Position numbers and translations under genes: made by a program. The notes beneath the pieces are model-generated. The model saw only the letters and a list, made by a program, of their open reading frames with translations, ran no database searches and was not told the DNA's origin. From positions 1 to 61,797 of the forward strand of contig JAEWGI010000008.1 of the NCBI GenBank assembly GCA_023388355.1: a DNA stretch of 61,797 nt, in the 5' to 3' direction. This DNA comes from Pseudomonadota bacterium. Lineage in GTDB: Bacteria > Pseudomonadota > Gammaproteobacteria > Xanthomonadales > Xanthomonadaceae. Shown one piece after another: positions 36,818 to 44,382 of the stretch (its first letter is position 1; every line of letters starts with the position of its first letter).

Positions 36818-37423
36818 CTAGCCCCTGCGCACCAGGCCGCAGTACACGCCTTCGATGGCGAAATCCTGGCCGGCGCGCACCTCGATCGGCTGGTGTTCGG
36901 GATTGCGCGGCAGCAGGCGGATGCGGGCGCGACCGCGCTCAAGCCGCTTGATGGTGATCTCGCCGTCGATCCGCGCCACCACCACCTGGCCGTTGCGCGC
37001 CTCGCCGGTGCGGCGCACCGCCACCAGGTCGCCATCGAAGATGCCGTCATCGCGCATCGAATCGCCCTTCACCCTGAGCAGGTAGTCGGGCTTTTCGGCA
37101 AACAGGGCGCGGTCGAGCAGCAGCAGCTCGTCGCTGCCGATGTCGGCGCCGATCGGCTGGCCCGCGGCGACCTGGCCCAGCACCGGCAACGCCAGCTGGT
37201 CGGGGCGTCCGGGCAGGCGCAGGCCGCGCTTGCGCCCGGGCTGGAGCTCCAGCAGGCCGTCGGCGACCAGCGCCTGCACGTGCTTCTGCGCGGCGTTGCG
37301 CGAGGCGAAGCCGAAGGCGTGGGCGATCTCGGCCAGGCTGGGGGCCCGGCCCGCGGCCAGTTCCTGGCGCAGGAAGGCCAGCACGGCGGCGCGCTGCGGC
37401 GGAAGGGTGTCGGCGGGACTCAT
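36818..37423 (-). CDS. lexA2: LexA2-type SOS repressor
   Basis: The 201-residue self-cleaving repressor has an N-terminal winged HTH (APSLAEIAHAFGFASRNAAQ, HVQALVADGLLEL) and a cleavage site at about Ala87-Gly88 (GQVAAGQPIG). The S24 peptidase dyad is S122 (VKGDSMRDDGIFDGDLVAV) and K159 (DGEITIKRL). It heads the imuA-imuB-dnaE2-alkB operon, as the second LexA does in many proteobacteria. ATG 37423 lies directly after a GTAC-N4-GTAC palindrome. ATG 37432 within that palindrome is an alternative start (adding three residues). Confidence 0.93.
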   Translation of the reverse strand: MSPADTLPPQRAAVLAFLRQELAAGRAPSLAEIAHAFGFASRNAAQKHVQALVADGLLELQPGRKRGLRLPGRPDQLALPVLGQVAAGQPIGADIGSDELLLLDRALFAEKPDYLLRVKGDSMRDDGIFDGDLVAVRRTGEARNGQVVVARIDGEITIKRLERGRARIRLLPRNPEHQPIEVRAGQDFAIEGVYCGLVRRG

Positions 37424-37441
37424 GGTGTACATTTGTACACC
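37424..37441. promoter_or_regulatory. LexA2 operator GTAC-N4-GTAC at the head of the mutagenesis operon
   Basis: GGTGTACATTTGTACACC is a near-perfect palindrome abutting the lexA2 ATG. It fits the GTAC-N4-GTGC/GTAC type of box reported for LexA2 proteins of pseudomonads rather than the CTG-N10-CAG box of E. coli. On the minus strand TACAAA within it could act as a -10, which would give a leaderless transcript blocked when LexA2 binds. Binding is inference from position and symmetry. Confidence 0.85.
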
Positions 37442-37514
37442 TTTCCGGCGCAGGACGCGAGACTGGACTTGGTCGCTTTCTTCAGCTCTTGCAGGCCAGC
37501 CGCCGGCGACGCAA

Positions 37515-37532
37515 TATAACGTTCGTTATAAC
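37515..37532. promoter_or_regulatory. operator/promoter of the AbrB-Doc toxin-antitoxin pair
   Basis: TATAACG-TT-CGTTATA (37515-37530) is a perfect inverted repeat, and GTTATAAC (37525-37532) is itself palindromic. TTGCAG at 37489-37494 with AATATA/TATAAC about 18-20 bases on makes a plausible promoter overlapped by the repeat. This AT-rich patch stands out in a GC-rich region and suits autorepression by the AbrB-type antitoxin. It lies 74 bases from the divergent LexA2 operator. Confidence 0.65.
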
Positions 37533-37547
37533 ATCGCGAGGCCCACG

Positions 37548-37769
37548 ATGAAGCTCAGGATCACCACCATCGGCAATTCCGCCGGCGTCATCCTGCCCAA
37601 GGAACTGCTGACCCGCCTGCGCCTGGAAAAGGGCGATGCCCTGTACGCGCTGGAAACACCCGACGGCATCCGACTGACAGTCTTCGACCCGGAGCTGGCG
37701 GCGCAGATGGAAGTGGCCGAGCAGGTCATGCGCAAGCGCCGCACGCTGCTCAACAAGCTGGCGCAATAG
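37548..37769 (+). CDS. AbrB/MazE-type antitoxin
   Basis: The 73-residue protein starts MKLRITTIGNSAGVILPKEL, the swapped-hairpin SpoVT/AbrB fold used by MazE-like antitoxins (G-N-S-x-G-V-x-L-P). A short helical C-terminus follows that would wrap the toxin (AAQMEVAEQVMRKRRTLLNK). It is two bases ahead of the Doc toxin start. The true ATG is 37548; the frame is open further upstream, but that part crosses the lexA2 region and is not coding. Confidence 0.9.
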   Translation: MKLRITTIGNSAGVILPKELLTRLRLEKGDALYALETPDGIRLTVFDPELAAQMEVAEQVMRKRRTLLNKLAQ

Positions 37770-37771
37770 TC

Positions 37772-38194
37772 GTGATCGTCTGGATCAACCAGACCCTGGC
37801 CCTGGCCATCCACGATCGCCAGCTGGCAGAGCATGGCGGAGGTGGCGGCGTGCGCGATGAAGCGCTGCTCGATTCGGCCCTCGCCCGCCCCCAACCGCTT
37901 TATGCATACGGCGACCCTGCGCCCGATCTTGCCGCCCTGGCGGTCAGCCTCGCCTTCGGCCTTGCGCGCAACCACCCCTTCGTCGACGGCAACAAGCGCA
38001 CCGCTGCGGTGGCCTGCGAAGTGTTCATCATGCTCAACGACAGCGTGCTGGAAGCCGACGACCACGAGCTGTATCCGCAGTACCTGGCACTGGCCGATGG
38101 TTCCCTGGACGAATCCGCCTTCGCCGACTGGATGCGCCCGCGCATCGTCCCCAAGCGTCGCGGCCGCGTGCAGGAAGCGGCTGCCGGGACCTGA
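37772..38194 (+). CDS. doc: death-on-curing (Doc) family toxin
   Basis: The 140-residue Fic-fold toxin has motif H68-P-F-V-D-G-N-K-R-T77. The His and the G-N-K-R loop fit the Doc kinase/AMP-transferase fold; P1 Doc inactivates EF-Tu by phosphorylation. WINQTLALAIHDRQLAEHGG and RDEALLDSALARP are typical Doc segments. The start codon is GTG (37772), just after the antitoxin stop TAG (37767-37769). Together with the AbrB gene it forms a type II toxin-antitoxin module beside the SOS operon. Confidence 0.92.
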   Translation: MIVWINQTLALAIHDRQLAEHGGGGGVRDEALLDSALARPQPLYAYGDPAPDLAALAVSLAFGLARNHPFVDGNKRTAAVACEVFIMLNDSVLEADDHELYPQYLALADGSLDESAFADWMRPRIVPKRRGRVQEAAAGT

Positions 38195-38272
38195 AAGCGC
38201 CGTTGCGCTGCAGCCTTCGCTGCCTCTGCCGTGCCGGCAAGCGGCTGATGAAGGAGTCGGCGGCCGTTCGGC

Positions 38273-38599
38273 TCAGCCGTCCAGCGCCTGGACCAGCGGC
38301 GCCAGATCCTCCCGCGACAGCGGACGCACCACCCGCGCCTGTTCCTCGCCGCCGCGCAGCAGCACCAGCGTGGGCCACAGCTTGACCCCGAACGCGCGCC
38401 CCAGCGGCCGGCCCCTGCCGTCCTCGATCTTGAGATGGGTCACGCCATCGCGCCCGGCGAGCATCGCCTGCAGCGCGGACTGCGCGGCGCGGCAATGGCC
38501 GCACCAGGGCGCACCGAACTCCAGCAGCACGAAGCCGGGCATGGCGTCGACTTCGTCGCGCGCAGGCTCCAGCGCTTCATGGTCCTCGCGATAGCTCAC
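38273..38599 (-). CDS. thioredoxin-fold protein (WCGHC active site)
   Basis: The 108-residue cytosolic thioredoxin-like protein has active site W32-C-G-H-C36 (CGHC is found in protein disulfide isomerases, versus CGPC in thioredoxin). The cis-Pro loop is KLWPTLVLLRGG. No signal peptide is present. The start is GTG (38599), which overlaps the stop of the upstream attachment-family gene (GTGA), so the two are translationally coupled. It is probably a reductant; no partner is evident. Confidence 0.9.
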   Translation of the reverse strand: MSYREDHEALEPARDEVDAMPGFVLLEFGAPWCGHCRAAQSALQAMLAGRDGVTHLKIEDGRGRPLGRAFGVKLWPTLVLLRGGEEQARVVRPLSREDLAPLVQALDG

Positions 38600-39000
38600 C
38601 GCGCGGCCTGCAGCGCCCGCTCGATCTGTTCCAGCGGTGCATTGGTCAGGGTCCTGGCCACCTCGCCCACCATGCGGGACTGGACTTCCTTGTGCAGTAG
38701 ACCGCGGATGCGACCAAGCGTGGTCGGATCGGCCACCAGCACCAGGGCTTCGTACCGATGCTTGAGCGCGCCTTCGTTGAGCGCATGCGCCAGCTGCTTG
38801 GCGAAGGTGGCCTCATCGATCTGCCGGCCGGTGGACTCGTTGGGCATGCTGCCCGCGGGTCCGTCATCGTTCATGTTCATCAGTTCGCGCAGTTCCACCT
38901 GGTGCAGCGACAGCGCGCGTTCGTCGCCGCGATTGCGGAACACCCGCGCACCGGCGCCATCGGCAACCACCACCAGGGCCTCGGCGGGAATCGGGATCAT
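38596..39000 (-). CDS. host attachment protein family (PF10116-like)
   Basis: The 134-residue protein resembles the family named after an Agrobacterium protein required for attachment to host cells. It has ALVVVADGAGARVFRNRGDE at the start, FAKQLAHALNEGALKHRYEA in the middle, and LVLVADPTTLGRIRGLLHKE, the most typical block, near the end. Despite the name, members look cytosolic and have no signal peptide. ATG 39000 is chosen because GGAG lies six bases upstream; ATG 39006 also exists. The open frame continues further upstream only because it enters the manganese-catalase relic. Confidence 0.85.
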   Translation of the reverse strand: MIPIPAEALVVVADGAGARVFRNRGDERALSLHQVELRELMNMNDDGPAGSMPNESTGRQIDEATFAKQLAHALNEGALKHRYEALVLVADPTTLGRIRGLLHKEVQSRMVGEVARTLTNAPLEQIERALQAAR

Positions 39001-39009
39001 GCGCATCTC

Positions 39010-39421
39010 CGTGGTATCGGGAGCTCCTACCTTCCCCGAGCGCGGATCAAGGGCGCGTGACCCGATGCCGGGGCGGGCGAGTCGCGCGCGCGGAGGCCGC
39101 CACCTTTTCCTCGCGGCCTTCTTCGCGGCAGTCCCCGCAGGCGACGCCTTCTTCGCGGCCGGCAGGCGCACGCTCGCGGCGCCGTCGCCGCCGTCGACCG
39201 CGGCGAACCGCTCCGGGTCGCTCACATGGTCGAGGTTCCCGCCGCTGTTTCAGCGGCCGCGCATGTCGCCCTCGCCCTGCGAGGTGTTGACGTACATCTC
39301 CTGGAGCTCCGGCATGCCGGGCACTTTCCGGGCGGGAAGTTGGCCCCGATTGTGTACGGCGCCTTCCCGAACGACTTCAGGTGCGCCATCCCGCGCGTCA
39401 GGCGCGTGAGCGGGATTGGGC
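39010..39421 (-). pseudogene. C-terminal relic of a manganese catalase
   Basis: The minus strand reads LTRGMAHLKSFGKAPYTIGA then NFPPGK. After a one-base loss near 39332 it continues PGMPELQEMYVNTSQGEGDM, then RG, stop TGA (39250-39252), NSGGNLDHVSDPERF, AAVDGGDGAASVRL. The order and spacing of TRExAH-xxxFxKALYxIxPNFPPG, LPGMPE, the SQGEGDMRGPWN block and AVDGGDGLASV are those of Mn-catalases (KatN type). Here the N-terminal two thirds are missing, the metal-ligand Glu of TRExAH is Gly, there is a frameshift, and a Trp codon has become a stop. It ends against the attachment-family gene. Confidence 0.8.
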
Positions 39422-39438
39422 TTGAGACGCGGAAGGCC

Positions 39439-40869
39439 TCAGGCCTGCGGTCGCGATTCCGGCTTGGGCTCGGTCACCTCGCGCCCGGCCTGCGCGCGGC
39501 CGGCCACTTCAGCGGCCGCATCGGGCGCGAGGCGACGCATCTGCCAGACCGAGGCCATCGAAATCAGGCCCACGGTGAGGAAGGCGAAGGTGAAGTTGAT
39601 CGCCGCATCCTCTTCGCGCCCGATGATCGTGCCGGCCAGGTTGAGCGCGAAGCCGCCGATGGTCACGCCCAGCGCCAGCGCAAGCTGCTGCGCCATCGCC
39701 GCCAGGCTGCTGGCCTGGCTCATCCGCGCCTGGTCGATGTCGGCATAGGCCAGCGCGTTGAGGCTGGTGAACTGCAGCGAGCGCAGGAAGCCGCTGGTCA
39801 GCAGCACGCCCACCATCAGCGCATACGGCGTGTCGGCGCGGAACAGGCCGAAGCCGCACAGCATCAGCGAGGCCGCCAGCCCGTTCCACACCAGCACCGG
39901 CCGGAAGCCGATTCGGCGCAGGATGGCCGGCGCCACCGTCTTCATCACCATCGCGCCGGCGGTGGAGGTGAAGGTGACCAGGCCCGATTCCAGCGGATCG
40001 AGCCCGAACGAAAGCTGCAGCATCAGCGGCAGCAGGAACGGCGTGGCGCCGATACCGATCCGGAACAGCGAGCCGCCCAGCACCGCGACGCGATAGGTGG
40101 GCACGCGCAGCAGGTCCATCCGCAGCAGCGGGTGCGGGTGGCGGCGCGCGTGAAGCAGATAGACCGCCAGCAGCGCCGTGCCGGCCAGCATGCAGGCGGC
40201 AAGCACGATGCCGGGCACCAGTCCGCTGCCGATCGCCGACAGCGCGAACATCGCCAGCGAAAGCCCGCCGGCCGAGAGCAGGAATCCGCGCAGGTCCAGT
40301 GGCCCCACCGCCTGGCGCAGTTCGGGGATGTGGCGCCACGCCAGCCAGATGCCGAGCACGCCCATCGGCAGGTTGATCAGGAAGATGAAGCGCCAGTGGG
40401 TGTAGGTGGTGATCGCGCCGCCCACCACCGGCCCCAGCATCGGCCCCAGCATCGCCGGCACCGTGAGCCAGCTCAGCGCGCGCACCAGCTCCGATTTCTC
40501 CACGCTGCGCAACAGCACCAGCCGCCCCACCGGCACCATCATCGCCCCGCCCATGCCCTGCACGAAGCGGCCCGCGACCAGCTGGCCCAGGCCGCTGCTT
40601 GCCGCGCAGCCAAGCGAGCCGAGCAGGAACACCGCGATCGCGGCCATGAACACGCGCCGCGCGCCGTAGCGGTCGGCCACCCAGCCGCTGACCGGGATGA
40701 ACACCGCCAGCGCCAGCATGTAGGTGGTCAGCGCCAGCTTCAGCGTCACCGGCTCCACGCCAAGATCGGCGGCGATCTGCGGCAGCGAGGTCGAGATCGC
40801 CGTCGAGTCCATGTTCTCGATGAACAGGGCGGTGGCGATGATCAGGGGCAGCAGGCGTTGTGGGGGCAA
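39439..40869 (-). CDS. DHA2 (EmrB/QacA) family MFS drug exporter, 14 helices
   Basis: The 476-residue protein has 13-14 hydrophobic helices. It shows ENMDSTAISTSLPQIAADLG (motif D1, E-x-x-D-x-x-I), PVSGWVADRYGARRVFM (motif A) and GPVVGGAITTYTHWRFIFLI (motif C plus WRW/F-IF-NLP region). It should expel hydrophobic compounds by proton antiport. The start appears to be TTG at 40869 (reads M-P-P-Q-R-L-L); no in-frame ATG or GTG lies just upstream, and no ribosome-binding site is seen. A divergent promoter region with speE lies at 40870-41016. Confidence 0.9.
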   Translation of the reverse strand: MPPQRLLPLIIATALFIENMDSTAISTSLPQIAADLGVEPVTLKLALTTYMLALAVFIPVSGWVADRYGARRVFMAAIAVFLLGSLGCAASSGLGQLVAGRFVQGMGGAMMVPVGRLVLLRSVEKSELVRALSWLTVPAMLGPMLGPVVGGAITTYTHWRFIFLINLPMGVLGIWLAWRHIPELRQAVGPLDLRGFLLSAGGLSLAMFALSAIGSGLVPGIVLAACMLAGTALLAVYLLHARRHPHPLLRMDLLRVPTYRVAVLGGSLFRIGIGATPFLLPLMLQLSFGLDPLESGLVTFTSTAGAMVMKTVAPAILRRIGFRPVLVWNGLAASLMLCGFGLFRADTPYALMVGVLLTSGFLRSLQFTSLNALAYADIDQARMSQASSLAAMAQQLALALGVTIGGFALNLAGTIIGREEDAAINFTFAFLTVGLISMASVWQMRRLAPDAAAEVAGRAQAGREVTEPKPESRPQA

Positions 40870-41016
40870 GGGCGGCGGGGCCGGATCCGGGACGCATATT
40901 GTCGGCGTTTCCCGCGCGACGGGGCGTGATCGGTCGCCGCGGCGGGTGCAGAACTTGCACCACCCTCCCCCAGCCGCGAGGATGGGGCATCGCGTTCACC
41001 CCAGCCAGGAGCCCCG

Positions 41017-41787
41017 ATGCACGCATCCACCGGCCAACGCGCCGGATTCCAGCCCCATCCCGCCCCGGCCACGGCCCCCGCCCCGCCCTGCTCCGGCATC
41101 CTCGCCGACGAGCACACCGGCCTGCAGCACGTGAGGGTCGGTCGCCATCCGCATTTCGGCGGCCAGCTGTTCCTCGACGACGACCTGCAGATCTCCGAAT
41201 CCGACACCGCCTATGGCGTGGCCATGACCAGCCCGCTGCTGGAGCTGCGCCCGTCCGCGCGCGTGGCGATCCTCGGCGGCGGCGACGGCGGAGTGCTGTG
41301 CGAACTGCTGCGCACCTTCGAACCGCTCGACTCCCTGCCCTCCGAACTGACCATGGTCGAGATCGACCCGCGCGTGGTCGAACTCTCGCGCCGGCACCTT
41401 CCGGCCTTGTGCGGCGACGCCTTCGACAGCCCGCACGCGAACGTGGTGGTGGGCGACGCGTTCGCATGGATCGCGCAGGCGCGCGACCTCGACGCGGTGA
41501 TCTACGACCTGACCATGGACCCGGTGCGCGAGGGCCAGAGCCGCGCCGGATTCATCGCCGGCATCGTCGCCCACATGGCGCGCGCCCTGCGCCCCGGCGG
41601 CGTGCTGAGCATGCAGTGCTGCGGCCACGGCCTGCGCGACGCCGAAGACCGCGCCACCCGCCGCGAACTGCTGCCGCTGATCCGCGACGCGGTCGATGCG
41701 CACTTCCAGGACCGCTGCGAGCAGAGCGTCCTGGTGCCGTCATACCGCGACCTGTGGACCTTCCTCAGCGCGCGAAAGCCGGGCTGA
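41017..41787 (+). CDS. speE: spermidine synthase-like aminopropyltransferase
   Basis: The 256-residue protein resembles polyamine aminopropyltransferases. It has DDDLQISESDTAYGVAMTSP (substrate-entry strand), VAILGGGDGGVLCELLRTFE (the GGGDG decarboxy-AdoMet loop), VEIDP, VVVGDAFAW, and DAVIYDLTMDP with the catalytic Asp. The usual Gln/Glu-rich first domain is short, and the N-terminal 25 residues are Pro/Ala-rich. AGGAG precedes the ATG. It could make spermidine or a thermospermine-like product; no speD gene is nearby. It overlaps the converging MATE gene by 23 bases at the 3' end. Confidence 0.85.
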   Translation: MHASTGQRAGFQPHPAPATAPAPPCSGILADEHTGLQHVRVGRHPHFGGQLFLDDDLQISESDTAYGVAMTSPLLELRPSARVAILGGGDGGVLCELLRTFEPLDSLPSELTMVEIDPRVVELSRRHLPALCGDAFDSPHANVVVGDAFAWIAQARDLDAVIYDLTMDPVREGQSRAGFIAGIVAHMARALRPGGVLSMQCCGHGLRDAEDRATRRELLPLIRDAVDAHFQDRCEQSVLVPSYRDLWTFLSARKPG

Positions 41788-43105
41788 GCTCGCGCTCCAG
41801 CCGCCGGTAGTACGGCAGCAGCGCCAGCGCGCGCGCCACCACGAACACCACGAACGCCGCCCACAGGCCGTGGTTGCCCCACAGGGCCGCGGCTGGCCAG
41901 GCGCACAGCACGAATACCGCCAGCGACGCCAGCGCGGCATTGCGCATCTCGCGCGTGCGGGTGGCGCCGATGAAGATGCCGTCGAGTTGGAACGCGGCCA
42001 CCGACAGCAGCACGTACAGGCCGGTCCACGGCAGGAACGCGCGCGCGGCGACGGTCACCTCCGGCAGCGAGGTGAGCAGCGCCACCAGCGCCCCGCCCAG
42101 CAGCCAGATCGCCAGCGCCAGCAGCGCCGCGGTGGCCAGCGCCAGCTCGCTCGACAGCCGCACCACCCGCCGCAGCCGCGCCCCGTCGCGCGCGCCCACC
42201 GCGCCGCCCACCAGCGCCTCGGCCACGAACGCATAGCCGTCGAGGAAGAACGCGCTGAACGACACCAGCTGCAGCAGCAGGTGGTTCGCCGCCAGGGTCA
42301 CGTCGCCCAGGCGCGCACCCTGGCTGGCGAACCAGCCGAAGCCGGACAGCAGGCACAGCGTGCGCAGCATGATGTCGCCGTTGGCCGCCATCATCCGGCG
42401 CAGGCGAGCGCCGTCGCGCAGGCGCGCCAGCGACAGGAACGGCGCGTCGTCGCGGTGGCGCGCGCGCAGCATCCGCCACAGCACCAGCGCCGCCACGATG
42501 CAGGTGGTCCATTCGGCGATCGCCGTGCCCAGGCCGATCCCGCGCGCGCCCATGTCGAGCACGCCGGCGAAGTACACGTCGAGCGCGGCGTTGAGTCCGT
42601 TGAGCAGCAGCTGCACCAGCAGCAGGGCGCGGCTGCGGCCCAGCCCGATCAGCGCGCCGCTGAAGGCGTACAGCGCCAGCGCCGCGGGCGCGCCCCAGAT
42701 GCGCGCCTGGAAATAGGCCGTGCCCTGCCCGGCGACTTCCGCGCTCGAATCCATCAGCGCGAACCACGCCGCCGCCAGCGGCCACTGCAGCAGCATCAGC
42801 GCCAGACCAAGGGCCGCGCCCAGCAGCAGCGCCCGCGCCAGCGTGGCTCGCACCTCGGTCTCGTCGCCGGCGCCGTCGGCCTGCGCGATGAAGCCGGTGG
42901 TGGCCATGCGCAGGAAGCCGAAGCTCCAGTAGATGAAATTGAACAGCAGCGCGCCCAGCGCCAGCGCACCAAGGCCCGCGGCGCTGCCGTAGTGGCCGAT
43001 GACCGCGGTGTCGACCAGCCCGAGCAGCGGGACGGAGGCGTTGGCGAGGATGATCGGCCAGGCCTGGCGGGCGATGGTGGTGCGGGTGAGGGTGGGTTGG
43101 TGCAT
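41765..43105 (-). CDS. MATE family efflux transporter (DinF-like)
   Basis: The 446-residue protein has 12 predicted helices in two homologous halves. It starts TTIARQAWPIILANASVPLL and GLVDTAVIGHYGSAAGLGAL; the second half includes FLDGYAFVAEALVGGAVGA. These are typical of the DinF/NorM branch that exports cations or organic compounds by Na+ or H+ antiport. ATG 43105 is preferred; the frame is open to 43147, but that part is a simple CCAACCACC-type repeat. No ribosome-binding site is apparent. It converges with speE. Confidence 0.92.
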   Translation of the reverse strand: MHQPTLTRTTIARQAWPIILANASVPLLGLVDTAVIGHYGSAAGLGALALGALLFNFIYWSFGFLRMATTGFIAQADGAGDETEVRATLARALLLGAALGLALMLLQWPLAAAWFALMDSSAEVAGQGTAYFQARIWGAPAALALYAFSGALIGLGRSRALLLVQLLLNGLNAALDVYFAGVLDMGARGIGLGTAIAEWTTCIVAALVLWRMLRARHRDDAPFLSLARLRDGARLRRMMAANGDIMLRTLCLLSGFGWFASQGARLGDVTLAANHLLLQLVSFSAFFLDGYAFVAEALVGGAVGARDGARLRRVVRLSSELALATAALLALAIWLLGGALVALLTSLPEVTVAARAFLPWTGLYVLLSVAAFQLDGIFIGATRTREMRNAALASLAVFVLCAWPAAALWGNHGLWAAFVVFVVARALALLPYYRRLERELSPAFAR

Positions 43106-43164
43106 CGGGTTGGTGGTTGGGGGTTGGTGGTTGGTGACGAGCTGCAATTCCAGTCGTCATCCTC

Positions 43165-43444
43165 GCGAACGCGCACTGCTGTCCGGAGAGAATTTCCAGT
43201 TTCGACGAAGGTTTGAGCCTTGTTCTGTCATTTCGACCGAAGGGAGAAACCTGGCCTTTGGCACGGAGGAAAAGCGGATTGACCAGCCTCCAGCTGTTGT
43301 GAAGCGCTTCTCCCTTCGGTCGAAATGACAGTTTTTTAGACCGGCGATCAAGTCCCATTCCCTGTTCGTCCCGCCGTCTCCTCCCGTATCACGACTCGAT
43401 CGTGAAATGTCCCTCGCATTCTCCGGACAGCAGTGCGCGTTCGC
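43165..43444. repeat. nested inverted-repeat element (about 280 bases)
   Basis: The outer pair is a 25-base exact inverted repeat starting GCGAACGCGCACTGCTGTCC (43165-43189 and complement at 43420-43444). The inner pair is a 24-base exact inverted repeat starting CTGTCATTTCGACCGAAGGG (43225-43248 and complement at 43308-43331), followed by TTTTTT (43333-43337 region). No gene is inside. The rest of the 367-base gap 43106-43472 shows only a simple GGTTGGTGG repeat (about 43107-43136) upstream of the MATE start. It may be a MITE-like element; the inner stem with its T run could also terminate transcription. Confidence 0.85.
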
Positions 43445-43472
43445 GGGAACCACGACGCCGCCCCTCCTTCCG

Positions 43473-43781
43473 CTACAGCTGCTCCACCCCCATCGCCCGC
43501 ACCAGCACCTCGTCCTGGCGGAAGCGGCGCTCCAGCTGGCTGCGGTAGTCGCTCCACCAGCCGTGGTCGACGTGGGCGGTCATCACTTCCAGCAGCACCA
43601 GCTCATCGCGCTGCAGCTTGCCGCGGTCGTCCTCCCAGGCGCCCGATGCGGGCGAGCGGACGAAGGCGGTGACGCCGCCGAAGACTTCGGTGAGTTCGGC
43701 GCGCACGCCGTCGAACAGGGACCGGGGAAACGCCGCGCCGGCCTGGTCGTACAGCGGCAGGAAGATCTGGACGAGATGCAT
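43473..43781 (-). CDS. conserved hypothetical protein
   Basis: The 102-residue soluble protein reads MHLVQIFLPLYDQAGAAFPR, then ELTEVFGGVTAFVRSPASGA, DELVLLEVMTAHVDHGWWSD and a final RRFRQDEVLVRAMGVEQL. It looks like a small alpha/beta (ferredoxin-like) fold. I have no functional assignment. ATG 43781 is the natural start because the sequence before it is not protein-like; no strong ribosome-binding site is seen. It is divergent from the lipoprotein gene at 43900. Confidence 0.65.
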   Translation of the reverse strand: MHLVQIFLPLYDQAGAAFPRSLFDGVRAELTEVFGGVTAFVRSPASGAWEDDRGKLQRDELVLLEVMTAHVDHGWWSDYRSQLERRFRQDEVLVRAMGVEQL

Positions 43782-43899
43782 GGACGTGGTACGGGAGTGG
43801 GCCCGGCAGCAGCATCGCACGCCCCGCGTACGCGGGAAGTCGCGAACCATATCGGCCGCAATAGACGGGCCGTTCACCCGCCTGCGTCCATAAGAGCGC

Positions 43900-44382
43900 A
43901 TGGCCAGATGCTCCCCCACCGCCGCCTGCGCGCTCGCCGCCCTGCTCGCGCTGTCGGCATGCGACGGCTATCCACGCGATGCCGACGACATGACCGCAAA
44001 AGCCGCCGAACGCGGCATGCGCGTGGGCGCCAGCCATGATCCGCCGTGGCTGCTGGTGGGCGCCGACGGCACCGTCGGCGGACCCGAGGCGGCACTCGTG
44101 CAGCGCTTTGCCGACGCACACGGCTACACGCTCACCTGGACGCCGGGCGGCCACGACGCACTGATGCGCGACCTGGCGCGCGCGCGCCTGCACGCCGTCG
44201 CCGGGGGCCACCATCCCGACTCGCCGTGGCGGCCGGACGTGGCCTGGTCGCAGCCGCTCGCGCTGCGCGCCGGGCAGGACGACGGCCCGATGCCCGAACG
44301 CCGCATCGCCCTGCCTCCCGGCCAGCCGGCCTGGCACCTGGCCTTCGACCGCCATCTCGCTGCGAGCGAGCCGCGGCAATGA
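43900..44382 (+). CDS. short lipoprotein resembling the N-lobe of a periplasmic amino-acid-type binding protein
   Basis: The 160-residue protein has a lipobox (ALAALLALSAC). Next comes MRVGASHDPPWLLVGADGTV, GPEAALVQRFADAHGYTLTW, and LMRDLARARLHAVAGGHHPD with WRPDVAWSQPL. These are the first strands and helices of SBP_bac_3 (family 3 solute-binding) proteins. Full binding proteins have about 230-260 residues, so the second lobe is missing. The stop overlaps the start of the cation transporter (ATGA at 44379-44382). It may deliver or sense a ligand for that transporter; this is a guess from coupling. Confidence 0.7.
   Translation: MARCSPTAACALAALLALSACDGYPRDADDMTAKAAERGMRVGASHDPPWLLVGADGTVGGPEAALVQRFADAHGYTLTWTPGGHDALMRDLARARLHAVAGGHHPDSPWRPDVAWSQPLALRAGQDDGPMPERRIALPPGQPAWHLAFDRHLAASEPRQ

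Noticed and set aside
30906..36821. Nearly 6 kb open frame on the plus strand opposite dnaE2-imuB-imuA
   Set aside because: High GC content makes the antisense frame of strongly biased genes stop-free. It has no protein-like domains and the opposite-strand genes are clearly real.
38596..39225. Long form (209 residues) of the attachment-family protein
   Set aside because: The extra 75 N-terminal residues correspond to the manganese-catalase relic (AAVDGGDGAASVRL), and a good ribosome-binding site precedes ATG 39000.
43107..43136. GGTTGGTGG simple repeat as a G-quadruplex regulator of the MATE gene
   Set aside because: Runs of only two G residues with a few longer ones; too weak to claim. It is low-complexity sequence just upstream of the start codon.
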